Source: an uncultured Lentisphaerota bacterium (GTDB lineage: Bacteria > Verrucomicrobiota > Kiritimatiellia > CAIQIC01). Taken from it: a stretch of 61,522 bases of DNA. Both the position numbers and the translations under genes were made by a program. Shown piece by piece: positions 35,003 to 43,794 of this stretch. The notes under the pieces were generated by a model. That model worked only from the letters and a program-made list of their open reading frames with translations, was not told the origin of the DNA and searched no databases. The stretch's first letter is position 1. Each line of letters opens with the position of its first letter. The DNA lies in assembly GCA_903912445.1 (NCBI GenBank), contig CAIWHP010000197.1, forward strand, positions 1 through 61,522, given 5' to 3'.

Positions 35003-36726
35003 GTGTGCACGGCTTTCTGGCGCGCCCCGACCGGTCCCACATACTCAAAACGACGGGAGGCTGGCTGCCGGATGACAGCTTCCCGGCCCATGGCCCGGCA
35101 CAGCAGATGTCGGCAGAACTCGACCGTCGCCGTCACCACCAACAGACCGGTGCCAAACCTTTCCCGGGCCGAAGGCCGGCCGAACACACGGCGATGGCGT
35201 TGCACGAGGTGCCAACACTTCCGCCGCACCGCGCGGTTGGGGCTGAACAACCAGGCGCTCAGCAGGAGCGGACGAAACTCCCTGGCCCGCTGGTATAGAA
35301 AGTTTACGCGCCCCAGCATGTAACCGTCTTCCGCGCCGCCGTCCTGTCGCTCGTACCGCAGGGTCTCCGCATTCCAAGCGAGCCCTTGGGTGTGGCGTAA
35401 GGCGACATCCTGCCGGGCGCGCTCGTAGCCGTCGAGTGCTGTGCGCGCCATATTGACAAGGCCCGGCCCCCCGACGTCGTACTTGCGCCGGAAGGCCGCC
35501 CGCGTCAGTTCCCGGGCTTCGTCCGAACGAAAGTGGGGGTGATAAAACGCCAACGCATTCTGGCCGCTCAAGCGGGTATACGGAAATTCGGGGATCAGCT
35601 TGTTCTGGTTCTTATACTGCTCGTAGAGTGGCGTGCCGGGCAAGGGAGTGAGTTGCATGAACTGATGCAGGTCGGTATCCATGCCCACGGCCCACTCGAT
35701 GTCCGCCTGCAGGCTCTGCCGGTCGTGGTGTTCCATGAAGAGGATGGAGGACGACATGACGGAGATGCCCTTGGCTTGCAGTTCGCGAACCAGGCTGCGC
35801 ACATCGATGCCCCGCAACTTTCCGAAGATATCCGCCTGGGTCTCCAAGCCCATCCACACGGCGTTGACCCCGAGCCGCACCAGAAAATCAACGCCGAATT
35901 CCACGATGATTTCTGCCGAGGCGAAGATCCAGAAATGATAGCGCTTGCCGTGGCGTTCCATTTCCCGCAGCAAATCGCGCGCCCGGTCTTTCATCTTGAG
36001 GAAGTTATCGTCGATGACCGCAAACTCCCGCACACCAAGCTTTCCCTCGGCCTCGCGACAATGTTCGAAAACACTTCTGCCCGTGTCCAACAGGGGTATG
36101 TACTGCCCCCCGAATTTGGCCGACGTGGCGCAGAAAAAGCAGCCGTTCATGCAGCCCAGTCCCGGAAAGATAACCGCACTATCGGTCGAATTTCCGGGCA
36201 GTCCGTAGACATGTTTACGGACCACGCCTTGCATGAGCGGATGCCGCAGCGGCGCCCCCGGGTCATCGCCAAAATAGGTTCGCAACCAGCGGATACCTTC
36301 GCCGTGACACACCGCATCATGCGGCACAAGCGCCGCAAGATCCGGAAGGCCTGCGCCATAACCTCCCAGGATGATCTTGGTGGCCGGGTAATGAGCGCGG
36401 ATGTACTCGGCCATGCGTTTGGCCTTTAGCACGTTCGTCTGAATGAAGGAAAGCCCGACATGCGTGTAGCCGTGGGTCAACTCCCGCTTGAACTCCCGCC
36501 ACGCCGGAAAGTCCAGCACGGTGGCGGGCACGGAGATGTTCTCCGCCAAAAAATAAAGAGGAAAGGTCCAAAAACTGGCCCGTGGAGAATGCACATGCTG
36601 CTCGCGGGTGAGCTGGTTGTTCAGCAACTCCATTTGCATGCCGATGGCCTCGGCATCCTTGGTAGTGATGCCGTATGGCTTGCATACGGTGGTTAGCAGG
36701 ATTCTATGGCTGGCATTTTTTATCAT
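34999..36726 (-). CDS. B12-binding-domain-type radical SAM protein
   Basis: 575 residues from ATG 36726 (MIKNASHRILLTTVCKPYG); a TTG at 36765 would add 13. An N-terminal cobalamin-binding-like domain (about 1-170, with FIQTNVLKAKRMAEYIR and IILGGYGAGLPD) is followed by a radical SAM core with C-x3-C-x2-C in GLGCMNGCFFCATS near 215. Then come FAVIDDNFLKMKDR, GLETQADIFGKLRG and a C-terminal extension. Members often methylate or rearrange lipids or other unreactive carbon; substrate unknown here. First gene of the operon with uvsE, DUF1295, DUF2878, the chalcone-isomerase-like and DUF3833 genes, suggesting lipid modification (inference). No classical DxHxxG cobalamin motif is obvious. Confidence 0.8.
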   Translation of the reverse strand: MIKNASHRILLTTVCKPYGITTKDAEAIGMQMELLNNQLTREQHVHSPRASFWTFPLYFLAENISVPATVLDFPAWREFKRELTHGYTHVGLSFIQTNVLKAKRMAEYIRAHYPATKIILGGYGAGLPDLAALVPHDAVCHGEGIRWLRTYFGDDPGAPLRHPLMQGVVRKHVYGLPGNSTDSAVIFPGLGCMNGCFFCATSAKFGGQYIPLLDTGRSVFEHCREAEGKLGVREFAVIDDNFLKMKDRARDLLREMERHGKRYHFWIFASAEIIVEFGVDFLVRLGVNAVWMGLETQADIFGKLRGIDVRSLVRELQAKGISVMSSSILFMEHHDRQSLQADIEWAVGMDTDLHQFMQLTPLPGTPLYEQYKNQNKLIPEFPYTRLSGQNALAFYHPHFRSDEARELTRAAFRRKYDVGGPGLVNMARTALDGYERARQDVALRHTQGLAWNAETLRYERQDGGAEDGYMLGRVNFLYQRAREFRPLLLSAWLFSPNRAVRRKCWHLVQRHRRVFGRPSARERFGTGLLVVTATVEFCRHLLCRAMGREAVIRQPASRRFEYVGPVGARQKAVHT

Positions 36727-37092
36727 GATATTGGGCTCGCGCTGATTAGAACTGTTTTCGCTCAAAAGGGCAGCCTTTTAAATGCCCCCTCCTCCATCGG
36801 AAGGCATGCTTTAGTTGCAAGCGCTCCTGGGTATATGCCGCACGACAGCCGACGGCAGTCGCAGTCGCATTTTAATGTTTGGCAGTATACCGCCTTTGTA
36901 CAATCCAGCATCCCAGCCCATGCCCTTGACCGGCCCCACAGGGTTCGCTGGGCTCTGCAGGCAACTTCGAAGATCAGGGCCGGCAGGCAGCAAAAACTTT
37001 GGCGAGGTCGCCCAGGCTGCTGGCGTGCACCGGCTCATTTATCCGGCGCGCTGTTTATCAAGCCCCGGGCTGCCCGCTCCCGCCCGCGCCGG
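36727..37092. other. Intergenic, upstream of the radical SAM-uvsE operon
   Basis: A 366-base stretch without a gene. A small hairpin, AAAAGG-CTGC-CCTTTT on the minus strand, lies at about 36758-36773. The promoter of the operon starting at 36726 should be here, but no clear -35/-10 pair was identified. Confidence 0.5.
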
Positions 37093-38058
37093 CTAGGCGC
37101 CGGCGATGATCTGGCCGAGGCGCTGGCGGTGCTCGGCGGGCGTCAGGTTGCCGCCCTCGATGGTCACCCAGCCGCTGTACCCGATCATCTCGAGCGCGGC
37201 GCGGACCGCCGGCCAGTTGACGCTGCCGTCGCGGATATTGACGAACTTGCCGTCGCCGCCGGGCGCGTCGTTGAGCTTGAAGTCCTTGACGTGGCACTTG
37301 GCGATCAGCTTGCCGAGCGTGCGGATCCACTCCTCCGCCGGCGCGTACTTGACGTGGTTGCCGATGTCGAAGTAGATGCGCAGCCACGGGCTCTGGAAGC
37401 TGCCGACGAAGTTCGCGAAAATCTCCGGCTTGACCCAGAGATTGTTCCAGACGTTCTCGTGCGCGATGACGACGCCGGTCTTCTCGGCGACGGGGATGAG
37501 CTGCTCGAACGCCTTGCGCGTGGCATCGATGGCGACGTTGTGCGCCTTGATGTAATCGGCGTACGGTTCGTTATCGCCGGCCACGGCCTTCGTGATGCGC
37601 CCGGTCTTGGCCTCGAACTCGAACTGGAACTCGCGCGGCTTGGGCAGCTTCGTCCCGCTGCCACCGATGCGGCAGGGCACGAGCAGCAGCGCGTCGGCGC
37701 CGTAGGCCTGCGCGGCACGCAGCGCGGTCTCGACCGACTTGAGCCCCTCGTCGAATTTCTTTTCGTCGTTGAACTGCGCCCAGCCGCGCAAGACGCTGTG
37801 AATTTTCAGCCCGCATTTTTCGGCGAGCGCCCGCGCGGCGGCGGCCTTCTCCGGCGTGGTGTCCCACACGGAACATTCCATGCCGTCGTAGCCGGCCGCC
37901 TTCAGCTCCGCCAGGCTCTTCTCGTCGGGCAGGCCGCGGATCAGCGCCGTCTTCAGCGTGGTCTTGAACTTCGGCGCGGCGGCGCGACTGGTGCAGAGCG
38001 CGCAGGCGCCTGCGGCGGCCGTGGTCATCAGGAATTGGCGTCGGGTTTGGGTGGTCAT
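37093..38058 (-). CDS. Tat-exported sugar phosphate isomerase/epimerase-like TIM barrel
   Basis: 321 residues. A twin-arginine signal (TRRQFLMTTAAAGACALC) precedes a xylose-isomerase-like TIM barrel with AGYDGMECSVWD, ALLLVPCRIGG, VVIAHENVWNN, IYFDIGNHVKY and KCHVKDFKL, whose Glu, Asp and His residues are placed as metal ligands of this superfamily. It probably interconverts or epimerises a sugar or sugar acid outside the cytoplasm. It is the last gene of a minus-strand glycan block and follows a Tat-exported Gfo/Idh/MocA protein, a pairing common in Planctomycetes and Verrucomicrobia. Confidence 0.8.
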   Translation of the reverse strand: MTTQTRRQFLMTTAAAGACALCTSRAAAPKFKTTLKTALIRGLPDEKSLAELKAAGYDGMECSVWDTTPEKAAAARALAEKCGLKIHSVLRGWAQFNDEKKFDEGLKSVETALRAAQAYGADALLLVPCRIGGSGTKLPKPREFQFEFEAKTGRITKAVAGDNEPYADYIKAHNVAIDATRKAFEQLIPVAEKTGVVIAHENVWNNLWVKPEIFANFVGSFQSPWLRIYFDIGNHVKYAPAEEWIRTLGKLIAKCHVKDFKLNDAPGGDGKFVNIRDGSVNWPAVRAALEMIGYSGWVTIEGGNLTPAEHRQRLGQIIAGA

Positions 38059-38071
38059 CGTTCTGTTCCTT

Positions 38072-39391
38072 TTATCCGTTCAGGGTCCAGCCGTCGCGGT
38101 AGGTTTTGCGGATGAACTGGTCGGCCTCGGGGCAGTTGGTGGCCTTGAGGTTCGCCGCGTCCCACTGCAGCTTCTTGCCGGTGCGGTAGGCGACGAGCGC
38201 GAGCAGGTTGTGCTCGATGAGCGTGCCGGCATAGTCGAAGTTGCACAGCGTCGGGCTGCCGGTCTTGCACGCGTTGATCCATTCCTGGTGATGGCCGACC
38301 GAGGCCGGGATCAGGTTCGCTTCCGTGGGCGTGCGGTATTTGGTCATGTTGCTCTTCGGCACCAGGATGCGCAGGTCGTAGTCGGCCACGAGCGTGCCCT
38401 CGGTGCCCTTGAAGATGTGGCCCTTGAAAAACTTCTCGCGATCGAATGCGCTGTTCGGCATGCCGGGCTTCTTGCCGCCGTCATACCAGTAGACCTTCAC
38501 GGCGGGCCGCTTGTCGGTCGCGGGATGCTCCCACGTCGCGGTGAGCCACTCGGGGCAGGTGTCGGGATTGACCGGCGTGCCGGTGGCCTCGCACGAGGTC
38601 GGGAAGCGCAGGTCGAACGCCCACCAGGCGAGATCCATCATGTGGCTGCCCATATCGCCGATCTGGCCGCTGCCGAAATCCCAGAAGCGGTTCCACGCGA
38701 GGCAGCCGCCCATGTAGCCGGCATTGTAGGGATGCTCGCGGCTCGGCCCGAGCCAGAGGTCCCAGTTCAGGTGCGGCGGCACCGGCTCCGCGGGCAGATA
38801 GGCGCCGCCCTTGGGGAGGCGGCTGCACCAGACGCGGGCCTCCTGCGGCGTGCCGATCGCGCCGTCGCGGATCAGCTCCACCACGCGCCGGAAGTTGTCG
38901 CTGGCGTGAATCTGCGTGCCCATCTGCGTGGCGAGCTTGCCCTTGTGCTTCAGGTAGGTCTCGCGCACGAGCCGCGCCTCCTGCACGGAATTGGCGAGCG
39001 GTTTTTCGCAGTAGACGTGCAACCCGCGGTTCATCGCCCAGATGTTGATGAAGGCGTGCGTGTGGTCGGTGGTGGCGCAGACCACCGCATCGAGGCCCTT
39101 GTGTTCGAGGCACTGGCGCCAGTCCACATAGGTCTTGGCGTTCGGGTATTTCTTAGCGGCGGCGGCGAGGTTGTTCGCGTTCAGGTCGCAGAGCGCCACG
39201 ATGTTCTCGCTGCTGACGCCGGCGAGGTCGCCCGCGCCGCGGCCGCCGACGCCGATTGCGGCGATGTTCAGCTTGTTGTTGGGCGACTCCGCCCCGCGCG
39301 CGCGGCTGAACGGCAGGATCAACAACCCGGCCCCGGCACCGAACCCGGCCCTCAACAGCGTGCGGCGACTGATCTGCTTCGGTTGCGTCAT
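38072..39391 (-). CDS. Tat-exported Gfo/Idh/MocA family oxidoreductase
   Basis: 439 residues. Twin-arginine signal SRRTLLRAGFGAGAGLLIL, then an NAD(P)-binding domain (LNIAAIGVGGRGAGDLAG) and the family's EKP motif in HVYCEKPLANSVQEA. A C-terminal domain includes GSGQIGDMGSHMMDLAWWAF, with conserved histidine. Such enzymes oxidise or reduce sugars at one carbon using a bound cofactor. The start ATG 39391 directly gives the Tat signal. It lies 13 bases before the TIM-barrel gene, so the two are coexpressed. Confidence 0.88.
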   Translation of the reverse strand: MTQPKQISRRTLLRAGFGAGAGLLILPFSRARGAESPNNKLNIAAIGVGGRGAGDLAGVSSENIVALCDLNANNLAAAAKKYPNAKTYVDWRQCLEHKGLDAVVCATTDHTHAFINIWAMNRGLHVYCEKPLANSVQEARLVRETYLKHKGKLATQMGTQIHASDNFRRVVELIRDGAIGTPQEARVWCSRLPKGGAYLPAEPVPPHLNWDLWLGPSREHPYNAGYMGGCLAWNRFWDFGSGQIGDMGSHMMDLAWWAFDLRFPTSCEATGTPVNPDTCPEWLTATWEHPATDKRPAVKVYWYDGGKKPGMPNSAFDREKFFKGHIFKGTEGTLVADYDLRILVPKSNMTKYRTPTEANLIPASVGHHQEWINACKTGSPTLCNFDYAGTLIEHNLLALVAYRTGKKLQWDAANLKATNCPEADQFIRKTYRDGWTLNG

Positions 39392-39425
39392 GGCTTGCTC
39401 CTTTGGTTGATGCTTCAGCTGCTTT

Positions 39426-40385
39426 TCATTTCAATAGATTTTGCGCGAGCGCGACCGCGCCCCAGAGCGGCGCATCATCGGTGAGCGCGGCGGGCACCAC
39501 CTCGACCCGCGTCTGCGGCAGCGCATGGTCGCGCGCCGCCGCGCGCAGGGCGGCCCAGTAGTCCGCGCCGGATTTCGCAACGCCGCCGCCCACGACCACG
39601 CGCTCCGGATTGAGCAGGGTGAGCGCCGAACCGATGCCGAAGCCGAGCGCGAGCGCGGCCGCGGTCAACACCTCGGCGGCCAGCTCGTCGCCCGCCTGCG
39701 CCGCGCGCGCCACGAGTTCGCCGGTGACACGCCCCACGTCGCCGCCCGCGAGCTCGCGCAACTTGGCGCCCGCGCCCGGCTCGGCGCGCAGGCGCGCCTG
39801 GGCCACGGCGGCGAAGGCCGGCCCGCAGGCCATGGCCTCCACGCAGCCGTGCTGGCCGCAGACGCAGCGCGGGCCGCGCGGATCGACAATCGTATGACCG
39901 ATCTCGCCCGCCATGCCGTCGGCGCCGGCGAAAATCTTCCCGTCGAACACCCAGCCGCCGCCGACGCCGGTGCTGACCGTGACATACAACAGGCTCGCGC
40001 AGCCCGCGCCCGCGCCGAACGCGTACTCGCCCAGCCCGCCGGCGTTGCCGTCGTTGGCCATCGCGGCGGGCGCGCCCAACGCCGCCTCCAGCTGGTCGCA
40101 GAGCGGAACATTTTCCCAGCCGGGGATGTGGTGGGAAAGAAAGACAAGCCGGCCGGCGCTGTCCACCGGGCCGCCGAAGCTGACGCCGATGGCCGCGGGC
40201 CGGACGCCGCCGAGCAGCCGGCGGGCGAGCGCGAGCATCGTGGCGCGCTCGTAGTCGCCATCGTGCTGCGGCGGCGAGACACTGCGCTCCAGTGCGAGCC
40301 AGCGGCGCTCGCCGACGCGCACGGTCGCTGCCATCAGCTTGGTGCCGCCATAGTCCAAGGCCAGGATCAGGTTGTTGTCGGGCAT
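39426..40385 (-). CDS. ROK family sugar kinase
   Basis: 319 residues. ATP-binding motif LALDYGGTKLMAATV at the N-terminus; the catalytic aspartate lies in ANDGNAGGLGEYAFG; the ROK signature and zinc site are in EIGHTIVDPRGPRCVCGQHGCVE. No helix-turn-helix is present, so this is a kinase rather than a ROK repressor. It would phosphorylate a hexose freed by the neighbouring secreted enzymes; which one is unknown. It lies seven bases after the DUF4838 gene stop and before the Gfo/Idh/MocA gene on the same strand. Confidence 0.88.
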   Translation of the reverse strand: MPDNNLILALDYGGTKLMAATVRVGERRWLALERSVSPPQHDGDYERATMLALARRLLGGVRPAAIGVSFGGPVDSAGRLVFLSHHIPGWENVPLCDQLEAALGAPAAMANDGNAGGLGEYAFGAGAGCASLLYVTVSTGVGGGWVFDGKIFAGADGMAGEIGHTIVDPRGPRCVCGQHGCVEAMACGPAFAAVAQARLRAEPGAGAKLRELAGGDVGRVTGELVARAAQAGDELAAEVLTAAALALGFGIGSALTLLNPERVVVGGGVAKSGADYWAALRAAARDHALPQTRVEVVPAALTDDAPLWGAVALAQNLLK

Positions 40386-40392
40386 GGGGTCC

Positions 40393-43300
40393 TCAAGGTT
40401 TCGTCACCGGTTCCAGCACCGCGCCGCAGAGCAGCGCCTTGCCGGTCACCGGCGTCAGCGTCACGGTCACCCAGCCGGGCCGCGTGAGCCGGACCGGCCA
40501 GATGCGCTCGAACACGCGGCCCGTCACGCCGGTCGCTTTGAAAAGGTCTAAGCACTGCTCCGGCGCGGCGGACGCCGCCTCCGCCGGGCGGAAATTTTTT
40601 ACGGCGCGCCACTGCTGGCCGTCGTCGCTGACCTGCACCTCGAACTGGGGCTGGCGCGCCGCGCCGCCAAACCAGGCGATCTCCAGCTGGTCCACCGGCA
40701 CGTTCGGATCGAGCCGGAACTGAAGCCACTCATCGCGCCCGCGCGTGGCCCAGCGCGTGTCGGCCCGGCCATCGGCGGCTGCGGCGGCGGGGTACTCCTG
40801 CAGCGCATGGCTGGCGGTCACCCAGGACCCGGACGCGTCCTTCGCGAACGCGGCGCACGTGACCTCCTCGATGCTGTTCCAGTCGTTCTGCGCGTTGCCG
40901 CGGCAGGCCAGGCGCAGATAGCGCGCGCGCTCCGGCTCGCAGGCGTACAGTCCGTCGGCGCCGGACGTGGCCGCGGTGATGCGGAACACGCGCTGGCCCG
41001 CCGCGGTCGAGACCGGATCGCGCATGGTCAGCCGCACGCGGTAGGCGCCCGCGGGCACGACCGCGCCGTCCTTGCGCCCGCCCACGATCGGCCGGAGCGC
41101 CACGACGATCTGGTTGGTGCTCTCGATGCCGCTGCGCTCCACGGCGGCGCCCGGTGCGCCAAAGGCCTCCGCGCCCGTCTCCTCCGCGCCAAGGGTCTGC
41201 CAGAGGCGGCGGCCGGCATCGATGTGAAACGTGAACCGCCCCGAGGCCTGCGCGAGCGGATCGTGCGAGGTCGGCCCGAAGGCATAGCGGATGGCTTCCA
41301 GGCCGAGTTGCTGGCGCAGGCGCACGATGTGCGGCAGCCAGCGCGTGTTCAGCGAAACGACCAGCCCCTGTTCGCCGCGCGTCATGCCGCCGAGCGCGCT
41401 GAACTGCGCGAACTGTGCGATCACGAATTCCGGCTGGCACGCCGCCATCGCCGCGCGCGCCCCGGCGAGGTCGCCGGCCTTCAGCAGCGCCTGCGCCCGC
41501 TGGAACGCATCGTGATTCAGGAAAAAGGCACGGGTGAATTCTTCCAGGCCCTTGTAATAGTTCACGCGGTTGCGCTGCGCCATTGTCAGCTGCGCCAGGT
41601 CCACCGCGGCGAGCAGCTGCAGCCGCTCGGCGCAGCCGGCGACGACCGCGGCGACGTTGGTCAGCGGCCGGTCGATGAAGTGGTCGCTCGTCTCGCGTGC
41701 AAACTTCGGCGCCTCGGTGACCCACCGCTCGAGGTAGGCGCCCAGCGGCGCGCCGAACTCCCGCGCGGCCATGTCGTCGCACGTGGCGCGCAGCGGCCGG
41801 TCCTGGGTCGCCGCCCAGACCTGCTCGGCGTGGCTCTTGAAGTACAGGTCCAGCGGCCGCGTGGTCCAGTGGATGATGCCGTAGCCGCAGGCCTTCGCCT
41901 CGGTCAGCTTTGCATAAAAATCGGGGAACGGCGTATAAGGCCGGCCGATGTAGTTGCCGTCGTCGTGGTGCGCCCAGATCACGGGGAGGACGGCGCGGTG
42001 CGCGCCGACCTTGGCCAGGAGCTGCCGCTTTTCCGCGGTGCCGAGCTTCGAGTCGTCGTGGAGCACGCCGTAGTCGAGGCCGATGAGCTTGACGTGCGGC
42101 GGCAGGAACAGATCGGCGCCCGGGAGGAACGCGAAGTTCCACGTGCCCGCCGCGAGCTGCACGCGGTCCCGGCCCAGCTCCTTGAGCGCGCGGTCGAAGG
42201 CGCGCGCGATCTTGCCGATCGCGAGCAGGTTGTGGGCGTGCCAGTATTTCGCCGCCTCCGGCTTCTGGGCGACCGCCGCGTTGAACTCCGCCTGCCAGCT
42301 GGCCGGCAGCTCGGCGAGCTTCACATCCATCCACGGCGTGCCGCCGCCGCGGAACCACACCACCAGCGTCGTGATCTGCGGATAGTCTGCGAGCAGCGCC
42401 GCCACCTGCGCCTTGTAGTAGGCATAGCCCTCCGGCGTCTCCGGGTTCGCCAGCCAGAACGTGTGGTCGCCTTCGCCGCGCACCCCGGTCATGCCGCCGG
42501 CCTTCGTCTGGACGGCGAAGCGCGCCGACTCCGGCAGCGTCCGGATCAGCTCCTGCGGATTGGCCGAGCCGGTGTCCACATCGTCCGCGAAGTAGACCTC
42601 CATCGCGCGCTCCCCGGCATAGGCGAACACACCCTGCATCAGCTGCCGCGCCGCGGCGGCCCGCTGCTCCTCGGGTCCCTGCGCCGCGTCGGCGCCGAAG
42701 ACCGGCTGCTGAAACGCCGCCCCGCCCCAGAGCTGGCGCACATCGTTGACGTGCATCGTGGACCAGTCGCGGCCGCGGGCCGTGGTGGAGAGATAGCCGA
42801 CCGGCTTGGTCTGGCCGTTGAAGGTGAAGCTGACCATCGGGTTGTTGCCGTAGGCGTGGACCATCACCGCGCTGAAGCGCTGCTTCTGCGCCTGCCGGAT
42901 CCACGCCTGCCAGTCCGGCAGGTTCCAGGTCGAGCAGCCGCTCAGGAAGTTATGCCAGTCGAACACGAGGCGGTCGGGCACCAGGGGCGCGTCGGCCAGC
43001 TTCCAGCCCTCGAAGCTGAACGCGCCCGCGCGCGGCGGCGGCACGGCGTCGCCGGAGAGATAGAAACCGCAGCCGAGTTTTTCGAGCAGCGCATAGACGC
43101 CGTAGAGCGCGCCGCGCGGGTCGGCGCCCGCGACCACGCCGACGGCGCGCCCATTTTCGGTCTTGGTGAAAACTTTGAAACTATCGGCCACCGTCGGCGG
43201 CGGCGTGCCGTCGCTGAGCTCGGGATCGGCCGCGAGCCCGACGCGGACCAGCGGGCCGGCGGCCGGCGCGGTGGCGGTCACGATGAAATGCGCCGCGGGA

Positions 43301-43470
43301 TAAAGCTGCTGGAGGTAACCGGAGAGCTCCACCGCCGCGAGGCGCACGGCCGGCGCCGCGCGCGGCGCAACGACCACCGGCACCAGCTGCGGCACATCGG
43401 CCCCCTGCGCCGGCGCGCCCAGCCACAGACAGCCCGCCAACAACATCCCGCCGATTTTTTTGCAGTGCAT
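40393..43470 (-). CDS. Secreted DUF4838 / alpha-glucuronidase-like glycosidase with C-terminal discoidin-like domain
   Basis: 1,025 residues. A signal peptide (MLLAGCLWLGAPAQGA) is followed by an alpha-glucuronidase N-terminal-like domain (AVRLAAVELSGYLQQLYP). Next comes a DUF4838 TIM-barrel-like catalytic region (DRLVFDWHNFLSGC, YFADDVDTG, LVVWFRGGG, AGTWNFAFLPGADLFLPP, VIWAHHDDGNYIG), and finally an F5/8 type C (discoidin) carbohydrate-binding-like domain near 850-960 (ADTRWATRGRDEWLQFRLD). Related enzymes remove uronic acids or other side chains from plant polysaccharides; the substrate is not determinable. It faces the GH127 gene across a repeat-filled spacer. Confidence 0.75.
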   Translation of the reverse strand: MHCKKIGGMLLAGCLWLGAPAQGADVPQLVPVVVAPRAAPAVRLAAVELSGYLQQLYPAAHFIVTATAPAAGPLVRVGLAADPELSDGTPPPTVADSFKVFTKTENGRAVGVVAGADPRGALYGVYALLEKLGCGFYLSGDAVPPPRAGAFSFEGWKLADAPLVPDRLVFDWHNFLSGCSTWNLPDWQAWIRQAQKQRFSAVMVHAYGNNPMVSFTFNGQTKPVGYLSTTARGRDWSTMHVNDVRQLWGGAAFQQPVFGADAAQGPEEQRAAAARQLMQGVFAYAGERAMEVYFADDVDTGSANPQELIRTLPESARFAVQTKAGGMTGVRGEGDHTFWLANPETPEGYAYYKAQVAALLADYPQITTLVVWFRGGGTPWMDVKLAELPASWQAEFNAAVAQKPEAAKYWHAHNLLAIGKIARAFDRALKELGRDRVQLAAGTWNFAFLPGADLFLPPHVKLIGLDYGVLHDDSKLGTAEKRQLLAKVGAHRAVLPVIWAHHDDGNYIGRPYTPFPDFYAKLTEAKACGYGIIHWTTRPLDLYFKSHAEQVWAATQDRPLRATCDDMAAREFGAPLGAYLERWVTEAPKFARETSDHFIDRPLTNVAAVVAGCAERLQLLAAVDLAQLTMAQRNRVNYYKGLEEFTRAFFLNHDAFQRAQALLKAGDLAGARAAMAACQPEFVIAQFAQFSALGGMTRGEQGLVVSLNTRWLPHIVRLRQQLGLEAIRYAFGPTSHDPLAQASGRFTFHIDAGRRLWQTLGAEETGAEAFGAPGAAVERSGIESTNQIVVALRPIVGGRKDGAVVPAGAYRVRLTMRDPVSTAAGQRVFRITAATSGADGLYACEPERARYLRLACRGNAQNDWNSIEEVTCAAFAKDASGSWVTASHALQEYPAAAAADGRADTRWATRGRDEWLQFRLDPNVPVDQLEIAWFGGAARQPQFEVQVSDDGQQWRAVKNFRPAEAASAAPEQCLDLFKATGVTGRVFERIWPVRLTRPGWVTVTLTPVTGKALLCGAVLEPVTKP

Positions 43471-43575
43471 CCGCGTGGCTCCGGTTGAAAATAGCGTGGC
43501 GGTTTTAGCACACCGTCTTCGTGAATGCAGGGAAAAACCTTCCGCGGCGGGAATCGTTTCTTCAGCTTCTTTGTG

Positions 43576-43640
43576 GGCAGGGCTGTCCAGCCCCGCGGCC
43601 GTGTTGTGGTGAGGTTCGCGGGGCTGGAAAGCCCCGCCCG
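43576..43640. repeat. REP-like inverted pair
   Basis: GGCAGGGCTGTCCAGCCCCG (43577-43596) and CGGGGCTGGAAAGCCCCGCC (43620-43639) are near-perfect inverted copies of one another, and each is itself partly palindromic (GGGCT..AGCCC). They are separated by about 20 bases. The arrangement is that of a bacterial REP doublet. Confidence 0.65.
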
Positions 43641-43742
43641 CAACGGAAATCTTCTGTGGCGGCGGTCTGCGACCGGTGCCGACGACCAGTTGGCGTCCTG
43701 TTTATGGCGCAAGCTCAAGGCTTGGACGCTTGGGGATGCCTG

Positions 43743-43793
43743 TTTCCCCAAGCCTTGGAAAAAACGTCGGAAACTTTTCCAGGGCCTGGCAAC
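43743..43793. repeat. TTTCCAAGCCTTGGAAA palindromes, two copies
   Basis: Copy one is TTTCCCCAAGCCTTGGAAAA (43743-43762); copy two, TTTTCCAGGGCCTGGCAA, lies at 43776-43793 directly after the GH127 stop. Further copies occur at 52444-52527 and 57327-57375, all intergenic. Confidence 0.7.
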
Positions 43794-43794
43794 G

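Larger units (their letters stand above)
43471..43794. other. Intergenic, two palindrome families
   Basis: Between the DUF4838 start and the GH127 stop there is no gene. The space contains an inverted pair of REP-like units (43576-43640) and two copies of the TTTCCAAGCCTTGGAAA palindrome family (43743-43793), annotated separately. Confidence 0.7.

Noticed and set aside
36706-39484. 469- and 508-codon plus-strand frames
   Set aside because: Antisense to the TIM-barrel and Gfo/Idh/MocA genes, which carry Tat signals and catalytic motifs.
40730-42904. 724-codon minus-strand frame in another phase of the DUF4838 gene
   Set aside because: Low-complexity Arg/Gly/Ala product; the DUF4838 frame has signal peptide and domains.
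40807-43488. 893-codon plus-strand frame
   Set aside because: Fully antisense to the DUF4838 enzyme; long antisense frames are expected at this G+C, and the product is Arg/Ala/Gly-rich with no domain.
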